DNA from: Bythopirellula sp965230685 | GTDB taxonomy: Bacteria > Planctomycetota > Planctomycetia > Pirellulales > Lacipirellulaceae | Assembly (NCBI GenBank): GCA_965230685.1 | Contig: CBDDLO010000002.1 | Location: forward strand, 2,542,001-2,606,000 | Direction of reading: 5' to 3' | DNA: 64,000 bases | Shown here: positions 1 to 8,056 of the stretch, one piece after another | How positions within the stretch are numbered: position 1 is the stretch's first letter | How the letters are laid out: every line of letters starts with the position of its first letter | The notes under the pieces: generated by a model | Databases searched by the model: none | Told to the model about the DNA's origin: nothing | What the model saw: the letters and a program-made list of their open reading frames with translations, nothing else | Program-made: the position numbers and the translations under genes

Positions 1-1245
1 CACGGATGGATCGACGACCAGCGAAGTTCGATCCAGCATTTCGTAAACTCGATCACTCGCCGCTGCGGCACGCTGCAGATGGTTGAACACCCCAGACAAA
101 CGTCGAAAGGGATCGATCACTCCCAGGAGCATACCGTAGAACGCCATCAACATGCCGGGAGACAGGGGTTCTTGACTCAATCGCAACCCAAACAAGTGGG
201 TTTTCTCGTACAGCACCAAGTACCCGCCCGCCATGACCATGCTCATGATGATCACTACGCCGATGGATTCGGTCACAGGGCTCACGAGCGAATCGTAGAA
301 GGCGATCTTCATCGACCGGCGATAATACTGTTTCGAAGCCTGATGAAATCGTGCTCGCTCGCGGGACTCCATGGTAAATGCTTTAATGACTTTGATGCTG
401 CTGAAGGTGTCTTCCAGTAGCTCGTACAACGAGGAGAGTTCTTGCAAAGCGCGGCGATTGGCCCGTTTGAGCGACTTGGCCATCCAATGCACGGTGTAGA
501 CTGCCAGCGGCGCGGCCAGGATGCTGAGCAGCAGAAGTTGCCAGCTAATGAAAGCGGCGCCGATCAAGCAGGCGATCAGCTTCAGCGGTTCAAGAATCGC
601 CATGCCAAACAGGACATTCGTGCCGAAGGCGATGGCTCCGATGTCGGTGGTAAACCGGTTCATCAGATCGCCGGTGGTAGCTTGGCCAAAGGTGCCGAGG
701 TCCAAGCCCAGCGTTCGGCGGTAAAATTCTTTGCGTAGGGCAAAACTCGTGAGGTGGCCCAGCCGCGCCATGAAATACAAGCCCGAGATGCGCAGCACGC
801 TCTTCAGAATCGTGCTCAGTGCCAAAGCGACGCAGATCGCCACCAGAGTGCCGAACGGTGTGACCGGCAGCCAGTTGTCGATTACTGGTAATGCGCGTTG
901 ATAAAAGCTCAGCCAAGAAGCCTCACTAGCGCGTTGATCGCTAATCTTGCCGAGCTTGCGGCGCAGTTCCCGCTCGCGTTCAGCATCGGTACCGACGTCG
1001 GCAATCGTTTTGTTGTAGAAGGCAACTTTCTCTTCGATTTCTGCTAGCCGGACTTCGAGAGACGCAATTTTTTCTCGGCAGAGATCGGGGACCGTCTTCT
1101 CGCGCATCACGCCATCGACGATAGGCATGATCGCGGCGATGTTGCCCGCCCAGAGAACCGCAACGCCCAGCGAACACAACACCGACGCCAGCACGGTCAG
1201 CCGGTGCCGCAAGGCGAGTTTTATGACACGAGAAAAATTGCTCAT
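1..1245 (-). CDS. ABC exporter, transmembrane domain (partial, C-terminus outside window)
   Basis: The reading frame is open from an ATG at 1245 through the window edge, giving 415 codons. The visible part is the membrane domain of a type I ABC exporter (MsbA/lipid A or multidrug exporter-like). There is one hydrophobic segment near residues 14-40, then a charged predicted coiled coil (about 45-105), then a second segment near 125-145 and further helices around 200-245 and 295-320. Signature stretches include TTGDLMNRFTTDI and FSSIKVIKAF, typical of the coupling-helix region. The Walker motifs would lie beyond base 1 and cannot be checked. The long coiled coil between the first two helices is larger than in classical MsbA. 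The substrate is unknown. Confidence 0.85.
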   Translation of the reverse strand, partial: MSNFSRVIKLALRHRLTVLASVLCSLGVAVLWAGNIAAIMPIVDGVMREKTVPDLCREKIASLEVRLAEIEEKVAFYNKTIADVGTDAERERELRRKLGKISDQRASEASWLSFYQRALPVIDNWLPVTPFGTLVAICVALALSTILKSVLRISGLYFMARLGHLTSFALRKEFYRRTLGLDLGTFGQATTGDLMNRFTTDIGAIAFGTNVLFGMAILEPLKLIACLIGAAFISWQLLLLSILAAPLAVYTVHWMAKSLKRANRRALQELSSLYELLEDTFSSIKVIKAFTMESRERARFHQASKQYYRRSMKIAFYDSLVSPVTESIGVVIIMSMVMAGGYLVLYEKTHLFGLRLSQEPLSPGMLMAFYGMLLGVIDPFRRLSGVFNHLQRAAAASDRVYEMLDRTSLVVDPSV

Positions 1246-1560
1246 TGATCGTCCATGATCAAAGGGCACGGGCAGGAAACGAGAAACGGGCCCAGTTTGT
1301 ACCAGAACCCCAAATGCAAGGCGAGCCCGCTTCAGCGGACGTGCACACCGCAGATGCTAGCACTCGGAACTCTCTCAGGCTGCTCAGCGTTAATTTGTGG
1401 ACTCTGCCGATTCTACCGCCGATACCAATTGCACGGGCGAGCTTACCAAGGGTGCGCGCAAGCCACCAAACCCGCAATTTCGGTGACAGGAGTCCTCACC
1501 CGCAGGGCTTCTCTGTCACGAAGCTTGCCCGAACTCAACACATTCCGGGGGGAATTTCTG

Positions 1561-2175
1561 ATGAAACATTTTGCGTTGTGGATGGCCTTTGTTGGCCTGG
1601 CAGCTACGGGCTGCGCTCAAAATCGCGTTTTCGGACCGCACGCTCGACGAGGGGGTGCGAATTTTCAGATGGCTCGATCGCAGTCTCAGGCCAATCCGAC
1701 CGCACGCCGAGAAATGAACGAACCAGACAACAGCGAAGTCGAACTGGCCAGCTACGGTGGCGGACGCTGCCGCGATTGCTGCGGTGGTTTGGGCGCTTGC
1801 GACGACATGTGTTGCGGTGGTGCTTGCGACGATACGTGTTGTGGCGGCTGTTGCGATACTGGATGTGCTGATGCCGGCTGTATGGACGGCTGCTGCGGTG
1901 GCGGCTCTTGTGCAATCGGCGGCGGTTGTGCTGGCGGTTCTTGCGGACTTGGCAGCGGCGGCGGATGCTCTGCCTGCGGTGGTCAAGGCTGTGGCTTGTG
2001 TCAACGGATTGCAGGTCGAGTTGCAAGCGGCTGCTGCCCACACGCCGGTGGCTACCCTGCCTCGTACAACTACAATCCCAGCCCCCCCACGGGCCAGGTG
2101 GCGTATCCGTACTACACAGTTCGCGGACCACGAGACTTCCTGCGGAACAACCCGCCTTCGATTGGGCCGTACTAG
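1561..2175 (+). CDS. Cysteine/glycine-rich lipoprotein
   Basis: This is a 204-residue predicted lipoprotein. The start at 1561 gives a short signal peptide ending in the lipobox LAATGC, so the mature protein would be lipid-anchored at Cys20 or nearby. Residues about 69-145 are a low-complexity run of CCGG, CDD and GGSC motifs with roughly 22 cysteines. A Tyr/Pro-rich tail ends in VRGPRDFLRNNPP. From memory, a YYT-RGPRDF-type tail recurs in small planctomycete secreted proteins. The cysteine pattern could bind metal or form dense disulfides; neither can be shown here. It is monocistronic, followed by a strong terminator at 2264-2308. Confidence 0.75.
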   Translation: MKHFALWMAFVGLAATGCAQNRVFGPHARRGGANFQMARSQSQANPTARREMNEPDNSEVELASYGGGRCRDCCGGLGACDDMCCGGACDDTCCGGCCDTGCADAGCMDGCCGGGSCAIGGGCAGGSCGLGSGGGCSACGGQGCGLCQRIAGRVASGCCPHAGGYPASYNYNPSPPTGQVAYPYYTVRGPRDFLRNNPPSIGPY

Positions 2176-2234
2176 CGAGTCGAGTGGTTCCTTAGTCGGT
2201 TTGCCTAGGGCGAGGACGCCATGGCTCGCTGGGG
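2173..2234. repeat. Dispersed repeat, copy 1
   Basis: A stretch of about 60 bases starts at the stop codon of the lipoprotein gene (TAGCGAG) and ends with GGACGCCATGGCTCGCTGGG. It aligns along most of its length with 60632-60690. The end motifs AGCGAG and CTCGCT are complementary, so a folded RNA or DNA hairpin is possible. Confidence 0.5.
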
Positions 2235-2263
2235 AATATTGTGTGCAGGGAAGCACGACTTAC

Positions 2264-2308
2264 GCCAGTCGCCCGTGCAGGGAAGCACGTAAGGGCGACT
2301 GGCTTTTT
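2264..2308 (+). terminator. Rho-independent terminator after the lipoprotein gene
   Basis: An 11-bp perfect stem (GCCAGTCGCCC at 2264-2274 with GGGCGACTGGC at 2293-2303) is followed directly by TTTTT. The loop contains a second 5-bp stem (CGTGC/GCACG), so the whole element is almost fully paired. Confidence 0.75.
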
Positions 2309-2418
2309 GATGCGCTAGCGTTGCAGGCGTCCGGCAGGCGATCTTGCGAAAAGCAATCGGCTCTCCTATATCGGAGCCTTGATACCACTCCACCAAAAAG
2401 CCAGCGGAGAACAAACCG

Positions 2419-2739
2419 ATGGACTCGCATCCCGAAAATGCCAGCGTACCTTCGCTTGAACAGTCGAACGATAATTTGCTGAACGAAGCAGAATCGCTGA
2501 TCTGGGACTTGCTCGACGACGAGATTCAGCCGGCTGGACTCCGTCGCTTAGAAACGCTGCTCAAAGAAAACGCCGACGTCCGCGACCGCTACGTCAGTTG
2601 CGTGCAGACCCACATCGATCTGCGAGAACACTTCAGCGAAACGCCGACAGCACCAGAGATGGAACCACCTACCAAGTCGCCGGTTCTCGGTTTCCTAGGA
2701 GATATCCAGCCGGGCACAGGCACGCCCGTGCCTGAATAA
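2419..2739 (+). CDS. Short FecR/anti-sigma-like N-terminal protein, probably truncated
   Basis: This 106-residue protein resembles the N-terminal cytoplasmic part of planctomycete FecR-type sigma regulators: an acidic helical segment (LIWDLLDDEIQPAGLRRLET) followed by LKENADVRDRYVSCVQTH. In the full-length family this is followed by a Pro-rich linker, a membrane helix and a FecR domain. Here the frame reaches the linker (SPVLGFLG) and then stops. The last codons coincide with a perfect 16-base palindrome at 2718-2733. No sigma factor is adjacent. It may be a relic of a longer gene; the domain assignment is inference. Confidence 0.5.
   Translation: MDSHPENASVPSLEQSNDNLLNEAESLIWDLLDDEIQPAGLRRLETLLKENADVRDRYVSCVQTHIDLREHFSETPTAPEMEPPTKSPVLGFLGDIQPGTGTPVPE
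2718..2733. repeat. Perfect 16-base palindrome at a gene truncation point
   Basis: AGGCACG, CC, CGTGCCT form a perfect short hairpin. It overlaps the last codons of the truncated FecR-like frame and is the kind of sequence found at ends of REP-like elements. Confidence 0.45.
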
Positions 2740-2856
2740 GCCTTCGGGCGCAAGCCGCGATTGACTGCGCGTAGAATCCATGCAAAACCCGCGGCTAGCG
2801 TCGATGGCTCGGCGTGGCCGGTTCCCTTTGCCACCACGCCCAGCTATTCTGCAGGG

Positions 2857-3354
2857 ATGGCAAAACAAGGCAAAAAATCCAAAACCGACCCCAAGAACGC
2901 GGACAAAAACCAAAAAGTCATTGCCCACAATCGTCGCGCACGGCACGATTACGAAGTGTTGGACACGCTCGAGTGCGGCATCGTGCTCACCGGCAGCGAG
3001 GTGAAAAGCCTCCGCAATGGCCACATGTCGATGGAAGAAGCCTATGGCCGCGTCAAAGGCGACGAGGTCTGGCTGCTGGGCTGCGACATCCAGGAATACA
3101 GCTTCGCGCACCAGCTGAACCATGAGGCAAAGCGCCCGCGAAAGCTCTTGATGCATCGCCGCGAGATCAAGAAGTTCGCCGCGCAGGCGATGGAAAAGAA
3201 TCTCACACTCATCCCGCTGAAAATGTACTTCCACCGCGGCAGGGCGAAAGTGCTGATGGGCATCGGCCGCGGCAAGAAGCAATTCGACAAGCGCGACTCG
3301 CTAAAGAAAAAAGACATGCAGCGGGATATTGATCGAGCAATGCGGCGGGGTTAG
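2857..3354 (+). CDS. smpB: SsrA-binding protein SmpB
   Basis: This 165-residue protein binds tmRNA and brings it to stalled ribosomes for trans-translation. The ATG at 2857 is chosen because the upstream in-frame sequence to 2761 does not match the family. After a basic N-terminus comes the SmpB core: HNRRARHDYEVLDTLECGIV, LTGSEVKSLRNG, then EAYGRVKGDEVWLLGC. The later KRPRKLLMHRREI and LIPLKMYF motifs and the basic tail (RGKKQFDKRDSLKKKDMQRD) that lies in the mRNA channel are all present. Length fits the family. The tmRNA gene was not found in the window. Confidence 0.96.
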   Translation: MAKQGKKSKTDPKNADKNQKVIAHNRRARHDYEVLDTLECGIVLTGSEVKSLRNGHMSMEEAYGRVKGDEVWLLGCDIQEYSFAHQLNHEAKRPRKLLMHRREIKKFAAQAMEKNLTLIPLKMYFHRGRAKVLMGIGRGKKQFDKRDSLKKKDMQRDIDRAMRRG

Positions 3355-3373
3355 CGTGAGAGTCGAGTCGTCG

Positions 3374-4627
3374 CTAACTCTCGCCTGCTACCAGTAGCGA
3401 CACTGCTTGACCTGTTGCCTTGTGGTTCAAGGCCAAGGCTGTTGGGGCTCGCTGAGGCTGCGAGTTTGTGATCACATTCACCGCACATTCCGGGTCGGGC
3501 TGGTCGTAATTCAACGTCGCCGGAACCACGCCCTTTTGCATTCCCAGCACGCTCACCGCCAACTCCGCTGCGCCGCCCGCAGCACCGAGGTTGCCGAAGT
3601 AGCTCTTCGGCGCCGTCACGGGCACATCGCCCAACGTCTGCGCGATGGCCTGGGCCTCGATGCGGTCGTCGTGGATTGTCGCTAGGCCGTGTGCGTTCAC
3701 GTGGCCGATCTGCTCGGGGGTGAGTTGGCTTGTTTGGAGCGCCGACTCGATGGCTTGCCGTATTGCTTGACCGGTGGGCTGTTGCGTCGCGGCGCACGGC
3801 TCGCAACTTCGACCATATCCCAACACGGCCGCTTGCGGCTTAGCCCCCCGCCCCACAGCGTGCGCGCGGCTTTCCAGCACAAACATCGCCGACCCTTCGC
3901 TGTTAGCCGTGCCGTCGCGGTTTGCTTCAAACGGTCGACAGGCCGCGCCGGGATCGTCAGTGCGACGGGACATATCCGCGCCGCCGTGCCACGATAAATC
4001 CACCCACGACAACGACGAACCCGTGCCTCCAGCGATCATCACATCAGCGTGGCCGCGCGTGATGACGTCGGCCGCTTCGATGATGGCCATTAAGCTCGAC
4101 ACGTTGCCTTGGATGATCGAGTTGATTGGCCCGCGTGCGTCGTGGGCGATGCCGATGTGGCAGCAAGTCATGTTCGGTAGATACTTGAGCATCCAGAGCG
4201 GATACATTTCCCGCATCGCTTCGCCCCACTTGGCCATGTCGAATTCGCCCTCGTGGCTGCTGGCCTGGTACAACTCGATGAGATCGTCGAGTTCCGAGCG
4301 AAAGATGTTGGCCCCAACCACCACGCCAAGCCGCTCGGGATCGACCGCCGCATCGTCTAGCTCGGCATCGGCCCAAGCCAACTCGGCGGCGGTGAATCCG
4401 AGTTGAGTTTCTCGGCACATCACCTTCAAGCTCTTACGCGGTTTGACGTATTGCTTCGGCTCGAAATTGGTCACCTCGCCGCCAATCGAAACGGGAAAAT
4501 TAGCCTCGACCAGCCGATCAATCGTGCGTATCCCACTCTGTCGGTTTTCAATGGCCGCCCACACGGCATCGCGGCCAATCCCTAAGGGGCAGGCGATTCC
4601 AACACCAGTGATGACAACGTCTTGCAC
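3374..4627 (-). CDS. Beta-ketoacyl synthase-like protein with altered active site
   Basis: This 417-residue thiolase-fold protein is related to FabF/KAS II along its whole length. Aligning ARGP (164-167) to ADVMIAGG (194-201) places Asn175 where FabF has its nucleophilic Cys. The first catalytic His is kept (NAHG, His313). In the KSxxGH motif the Lys is kept (Lys341) but the His is replaced by Asn346. The protein is therefore unlikely to catalyse normal condensation. Chain-length-factor-like or scaffolding roles are possible. It is the third gene of an oleC-oleD-KS set, 124 bases downstream of oleD, and ends convergently 19 bases from smpB. Confidence 0.85.
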   Translation of the reverse strand: MQDVVITGVGIACPLGIGRDAVWAAIENRQSGIRTIDRLVEANFPVSIGGEVTNFEPKQYVKPRKSLKVMCRETQLGFTAAELAWADAELDDAAVDPERLGVVVGANIFRSELDDLIELYQASSHEGEFDMAKWGEAMREMYPLWMLKYLPNMTCCHIGIAHDARGPINSIIQGNVSSLMAIIEAADVITRGHADVMIAGGTGSSLSWVDLSWHGGADMSRRTDDPGAACRPFEANRDGTANSEGSAMFVLESRAHAVGRGAKPQAAVLGYGRSCEPCAATQQPTGQAIRQAIESALQTSQLTPEQIGHVNAHGLATIHDDRIEAQAIAQTLGDVPVTAPKSYFGNLGAAGGAAELAVSVLGMQKGVVPATLNYDQPDPECAVNVITNSQPQRAPTALALNHKATGQAVSLLVAGES

Positions 4628-4751
4628 GAGAGTGTTTCACTCAAGAAAAAATTTAGCCCCGTCGCTCGCGGCGGGAGTGGTTAGCGGACGCCCATTTTAT
4701 CTCGCCGTAGGCAGCGCAACAAGCGACACCACAAAGGTTCACCAACCGTTA

Positions 4752-5762
4752 TTACCGTTCGCGCGTATGCAGCCACTCTCCCAGCCGCCGCATCCCCTCC
4801 GCCGTGCAGACTTGCGGCTGGTAGCCGAAATCACGCCGTGCTGCCGAGATGTCGAACCAATGCGACGTGGCTAGCTGCGCCGCGAGAAACCGCGTCATCG
4901 GCGGCTCGCCGCTTAGCCGCAGTAGCCGATACACACGCTCCAACACCGCCCCCAAACGCCACGCGGCTTCGAAGGAAATCGACTTTTCCACCGGCGGCAA
5001 ACCAGCGAGCGCGAGAATCTCGTCGATCCACTGCCAACAGTTCACCGGTTCGCCTTGGCTGAGAAAATACGCCTTGCCTGCGACGGGGGAGTTCTGGGCG
5101 GCGAGTGCGTCGGCGGCTTGCAGGTGCGCTTCCGCGGCGTTTTCGACGTAAATCATGTCGACCAAGTTCGTGCCATCGCCCACGCGTCGGAGCCGTCCCG
5201 ACTTGGCGCGACTGATAAGTCGCGGGATGAGATGCTGATCACGCGGGCCCCAGATGAGGTGGGGGCGGAGGGCGCACGTGCGCAACATTTCGTCGTTAGC
5301 CATGAACACGAGTTCTTCGGCGAGTGCTTTGCAGTACGAATAGAAGCTGCGATGTTGTCCAAGCCAATCGGTAGCGAGCGGAACAGACTCATTGATGTTT
5401 TCTTGATCGACACCTGAAAACACGACACTCGGGCTGCTGGTGTAAATGAGCCGAGGCACGTTGCACTCGCGACAGGCTGTGATGACGTTTGTGGTGCCGA
5501 TGACATTGGCTTCGAAGTACGGATCGGGTTGGACGGAGACACCCGCAAGGGCAGCGACATGGAACACTACTTCGGCGCCTTGGCAGGCGGCGCTAACGGC
5601 ACGCGCGTCGCTGATGTCGCCGCGGACAACTTCGACGCCGAGCGCTTCGAGATCCGGATACGCCCCACGTCCGAAACTACGCACCGTGTCGCCGCGCGCG
5701 ACCAGCTGCTCGCAAATATAGCGGCCCAAAAAACCGCCGCCGCCGGTGACAAGTGCTTGCAT
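4752..5762 (-). CDS. oleD: NAD(P)-dependent beta-hydroxysteroid dehydrogenase/epimerase family, OleD-like
   Basis: This is a 336-residue extended short-chain dehydrogenase. It has the nucleotide-binding TGGGGFLG at residues 6-13, the VFHVAALAG strand, the YTSSPSVVFSG motif (107-117), and a Y-x-x-x-K catalytic pair (Tyr141, Lys145). This combination, together with an adjacent OleC-like ligase, matches OleD. In the head-to-head long-chain olefin pathway OleD reduces the OleA-made 2-alkyl-3-keto acid to the 3-hydroxy acid. It lies 70 bases downstream of oleC on the same strand, so co-transcription is likely. A different epimerase-type role cannot be excluded without oleA. Confidence 0.8.
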   Translation of the reverse strand: MQALVTGGGGFLGRYICEQLVARGDTVRSFGRGAYPDLEALGVEVVRGDISDARAVSAACQGAEVVFHVAALAGVSVQPDPYFEANVIGTTNVITACRECNVPRLIYTSSPSVVFSGVDQENINESVPLATDWLGQHRSFYSYCKALAEELVFMANDEMLRTCALRPHLIWGPRDQHLIPRLISRAKSGRLRRVGDGTNLVDMIYVENAAEAHLQAADALAAQNSPVAGKAYFLSQGEPVNCWQWIDEILALAGLPPVEKSISFEAAWRLGAVLERVYRLLRLSGEPPMTRFLAAQLATSHWFDISAARRDFGYQPQVCTAEGMRRLGEWLHTRER

Positions 5763-5832
5763 CAGATGGTGGTTAGTGGTTGGTTATTTGACTCTCGGTC
5801 CTGCTACGTGAGGAACGAGGAAAGGGTGAGGT

Positions 5833-7542
5833 CTACTCTGGTGGCATGGTAGCAACGTAAGATGCAGCTTCTCTAATCATACATTCACGCTTAATCTTAG
5901 CGTTGTGACGCACATCAACTGGAAAGTCTGCACTTGCATACAATGCTCGTACGGGAGCAAGTCGTGTGTCATCGAGACCAGTTGATAGAAATTCAAGGCA
6001 CTCATCACCATTCGATAGCAAATCGAATTCCACAAGCACTACTGGTATTTGGTTTCCTCGCTCTCCAACACCTATTAGCGCTGATCGAAGAACGAGAGAA
6101 TATGAGTTCACTACACCTTCCACCGGGATTGTAAACAGCGTCCCCTCCGCGGTTTCAACGCGATGCGCCTTTCGGCCGCAGTACCAGAAACGCTGTTGGT
6201 CGTCGAAGTAGCCGACATCGCCCATGCGGTGCCACACCGTGTCGCCATCTTGGATTTTGGCCAAGGCGTTGTGCGCGCTTCCTGACGGGCGCGGCTCGGT
6301 TGTTAGGTACTTTGGTGACACTTGGGGGCCGCGGACGATGAGCTCGCCGATTTCTCCGGTTGGCATCTCCTCGCAATTGTCGATGGTTGCAATTGGGTCG
6401 TCGGTGATGCGTATCACGCGCCAATCAACCGTGCCGAACTTGCGCCCAACGCACACCCCTGCCCCTTCGTCGGTTCGCTTAGCGGTTTCTTCTAACACTT
6501 CGGCGGCTTCGATGGTCGCGATGGGCAAACTCTCGGTCGCCCCGTACGGCGTGTGCATCTCGGCATGGGCGTGGACACAGGCCAGCGTCCGCCGCAGCAC
6601 CTTCGCTGGAATCGGCGCGCCGCAGGAAAATACTTTGCGCAGCGTCGGAATCTGCTCGCCCGTTCGTTCGCAGTGCTGACTTAGCTTGTCCCACACCGCC
6701 GGCGAAGCAAACGCTTGCGTGACTTGCCAATCGCTGGCCGCGGCGAGCAGTTTTCTTGGGGCCGCCGACGCCGGGTGCGAGAAATCCATATCGGGAAAAA
6801 CCGTGGTGACACCCATCGCCGAGTTGAACAATCCGAAGAGCGGGAAACACGCCAAGTCAAATCCGCCGGGGCGAATGTCGTACTGCCCGGCGATCTCGGC
6901 CACCTGTGTCTCGAACATCTCATGGGTGTAGAGCACTCCCTTGGGCGGGCCGGTGCTGCCGCTGGTATAGATGATCGCCGCGGGGTCGTTGGCATGCCTC
7001 GTGGGAGGTTGCACGGTCGACTGGCGGCCCAATTGCAACAGTTGGTCGTAGCTTTTTCCGCCCCAAAACCAGCGCCGACCGACGGTGACATTGAGCTTGG
7101 CTTGAGGAAAGCGCCGTCGCAATAGAGTTCGCACAGCTTGGGCCGAACTGATCGCAACGAATCCCTCCGGCTCGACAGCCGCGAGGCAATTCACCAGGTG
7201 TTTGCGCCCCATGCCAGGGTCGATGAGCACCGTGGTCGCCCCACTCCGCAGCAGTGCGAAGACGAGTTTCACAAACTCCACGCCGGGACGCACCAATAGG
7301 ACGAGCCGCGTGCCCGGCTCGACGCCCATTTCCACGAAACCGCGCGCGAGAGCCGTCGCGTCGCGCTCGAGTTCAGTAAAGGTGCAAGTGCGGTAACTGT
7401 TTCGACCTGCAACGTCGCCGCGACCTGGCATAGCAACGGCAATCGCGTCGGGCTGTTGCCGGGCGATCGCTGTGAGGCGATCGGCAACGTTGACCGCAGG
7501 CTGATCGCTGACGGCTGACGGCTGAGAGCTAACATAAGTCAT
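5833..7542 (-). CDS. oleC: OleC-like beta-lactone synthetase (AMP-dependent ligase family)
   Basis: This is a 569-residue member of the ANL adenylating superfamily. The P-loop YTSGSTGPPKG is at 192-202. OleC-type landmarks are visible: LVRPG...FALLRSGATTVLIDPGMG (83-112), the FPLFGLFNSAMG stretch, MHTPYGATESLPIA, MGDVGYFD and FWYCGRKAHRV. OleC converts 2-alkyl-3-hydroxy acids to beta-lactones; OleB then decarboxylates them to olefins. No oleA or oleB is in the window, so the product here could be an olefin, a beta-lactone or something else. Residues about 414-422 (TTEPRPSGS) are encoded by a copy of a dispersed repeat. Start codon ATG at 7542; a weaker alternative start downstream is possible. 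Confidence 0.85.
   Translation of the reverse strand: MTYVSSQPSAVSDQPAVNVADRLTAIARQQPDAIAVAMPGRGDVAGRNSYRTCTFTELERDATALARGFVEMGVEPGTRLVLLVRPGVEFVKLVFALLRSGATTVLIDPGMGRKHLVNCLAAVEPEGFVAISSAQAVRTLLRRRFPQAKLNVTVGRRWFWGGKSYDQLLQLGRQSTVQPPTRHANDPAAIIYTSGSTGPPKGVLYTHEMFETQVAEIAGQYDIRPGGFDLACFPLFGLFNSAMGVTTVFPDMDFSHPASAAPRKLLAAASDWQVTQAFASPAVWDKLSQHCERTGEQIPTLRKVFSCGAPIPAKVLRRTLACVHAHAEMHTPYGATESLPIATIEAAEVLEETAKRTDEGAGVCVGRKFGTVDWRVIRITDDPIATIDNCEEMPTGEIGELIVRGPQVSPKYLTTEPRPSGSAHNALAKIQDGDTVWHRMGDVGYFDDQQRFWYCGRKAHRVETAEGTLFTIPVEGVVNSYSLVLRSALIGVGERGNQIPVVLVEFDLLSNGDECLEFLSTGLDDTRLAPVRALYASADFPVDVRHNAKIKRECMIREAASYVATMPPE
6277..6303. repeat. REP-like repeat copy inside the oleC coding sequence
   Basis: GCTTCCTGACGGGCGCGGCT and the following CGGT are nearly identical to the core of 8007-8046 and related to 7557-7599. 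In oleC it is translated in frame as TTEPRPSGS, between the adenylation core and the C-terminal part. Confidence 0.6.
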
Positions 7543-7556
7543 GCTCCCATTGTACG

Positions 7557-7599
7557 AATCCGAGCCGCGACCGTTAGGGAGTCGGAATCCGCTTCCTCA
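7557..7599. repeat. REP-like repeat copy between oleC and the downstream small gene
   Basis: It begins with CCGAGCCGCGACCGTTAGGG and ends with CCGCTTCCTCA. It shares CCGAGCCGCG and GCTTCCTCA with the copies at 6277-6303 and 8007-8046. It lies upstream of oleC and at the 3' end of the 7597-7989 gene. Confidence 0.55.
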
Positions 7600-7989
7600 T
7601 GATATGTCGAAGATATCAATATCGAACCATTCGCTCAGCTCTGGCCAATCCCATGCAGTGGGGTCGAAGACAGACCAATCAAAGCTTCCGGCCCAGGAAT
7701 CCGTGCCTTGGAATGCCTCAGCAAGGTGCTGCCCCATCTCGGTGTGCATTTCTGCATAGTCGCATGCTTCGCCCGTGTGTTCGTGCATCTGATCAAATGT
7801 GGCTTCATCCAGGAAGAGAACATACCCCCAACAAACGAAATCTACATTGAGACCCGCATCGATCGCGGCATCGAGAATTTCTTGTGGCGTGTAGCGCTTC
7901 TTTTTGCCGTGCCGTTGGACGAGTTGGGGTGCGAGTTTTGTTGCATAAGCTCGCTTCACTTCTCTCGGCGCTTCGCAGGTGTTAGCCAT
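7597..7989 (-). CDS. Hypothetical acidic protein
   Basis: This 130-residue protein has no recognised domain. A basic N-terminal part (KRHGKKKRYTPQE-like) is followed by a predicted helix (EILDAAIDAG) and CWGYVLFLDEATFDQ. The C-terminus is strongly acidic and aromatic, with repeated W/F/D patterns (FDWSVFDPTAWDWPELSEW). No signal peptide or membrane segment is seen. The ATG at 7989 is preceded by GAGGAGC. The gene is bracketed by two REP-like repeat copies, which may mark it as a mobile or recently rearranged insert. Function unknown. Confidence 0.7.
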   Translation of the reverse strand: MANTCEAPREVKRAYATKLAPQLVQRHGKKKRYTPQEILDAAIDAGLNVDFVCWGYVLFLDEATFDQMHEHTGEACDYAEMHTEMGQHLAEAFQGTDSWAGSFDWSVFDPTAWDWPELSEWFDIDIFDIS

Positions 7990-8006
7990 TGGCTTGCTCC
8001 TCGGTT

Positions 8007-8046
8007 GAAGTCGGGAAACGCTTCCTCACGGGCGCGGCTCGGTGTA
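8007..8046. repeat. REP-like repeat copy upstream of the small acidic protein gene
   Basis: It contains GGGAAACGCTTCCTCACGGG followed by CGCGGCTCGGT. The GGAAACG/CGCTTCC segment can pair, giving a small hairpin. It is the best full-length copy of the family in this region. Confidence 0.6.
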
Positions 8047-8056
8047 GGTGCGCGGC

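Noticed and set aside
1516..2256. Long antisense frame over the Cys-rich lipoprotein gene
   Set aside because: Caused by the repetitive GGC/TGC codons on the other strand; composition is Thr/Ala low complexity.
3350..3378. GTTAGCG/CGCTAAC inverted repeat over both stop codons of smpB and the ketosynthase
   Set aside because: Only 7 bp with a 15-base loop and no T-run, so it is too weak to call a bidirectional terminator.
5833..7542. Calling the oleC-like gene a plain acyl-CoA synthetase
   Set aside because: The LVRPG, LIDPGMG, MHTPYGATE and WYCGRKAHRV motifs and the oleD neighbour fit OleC better.
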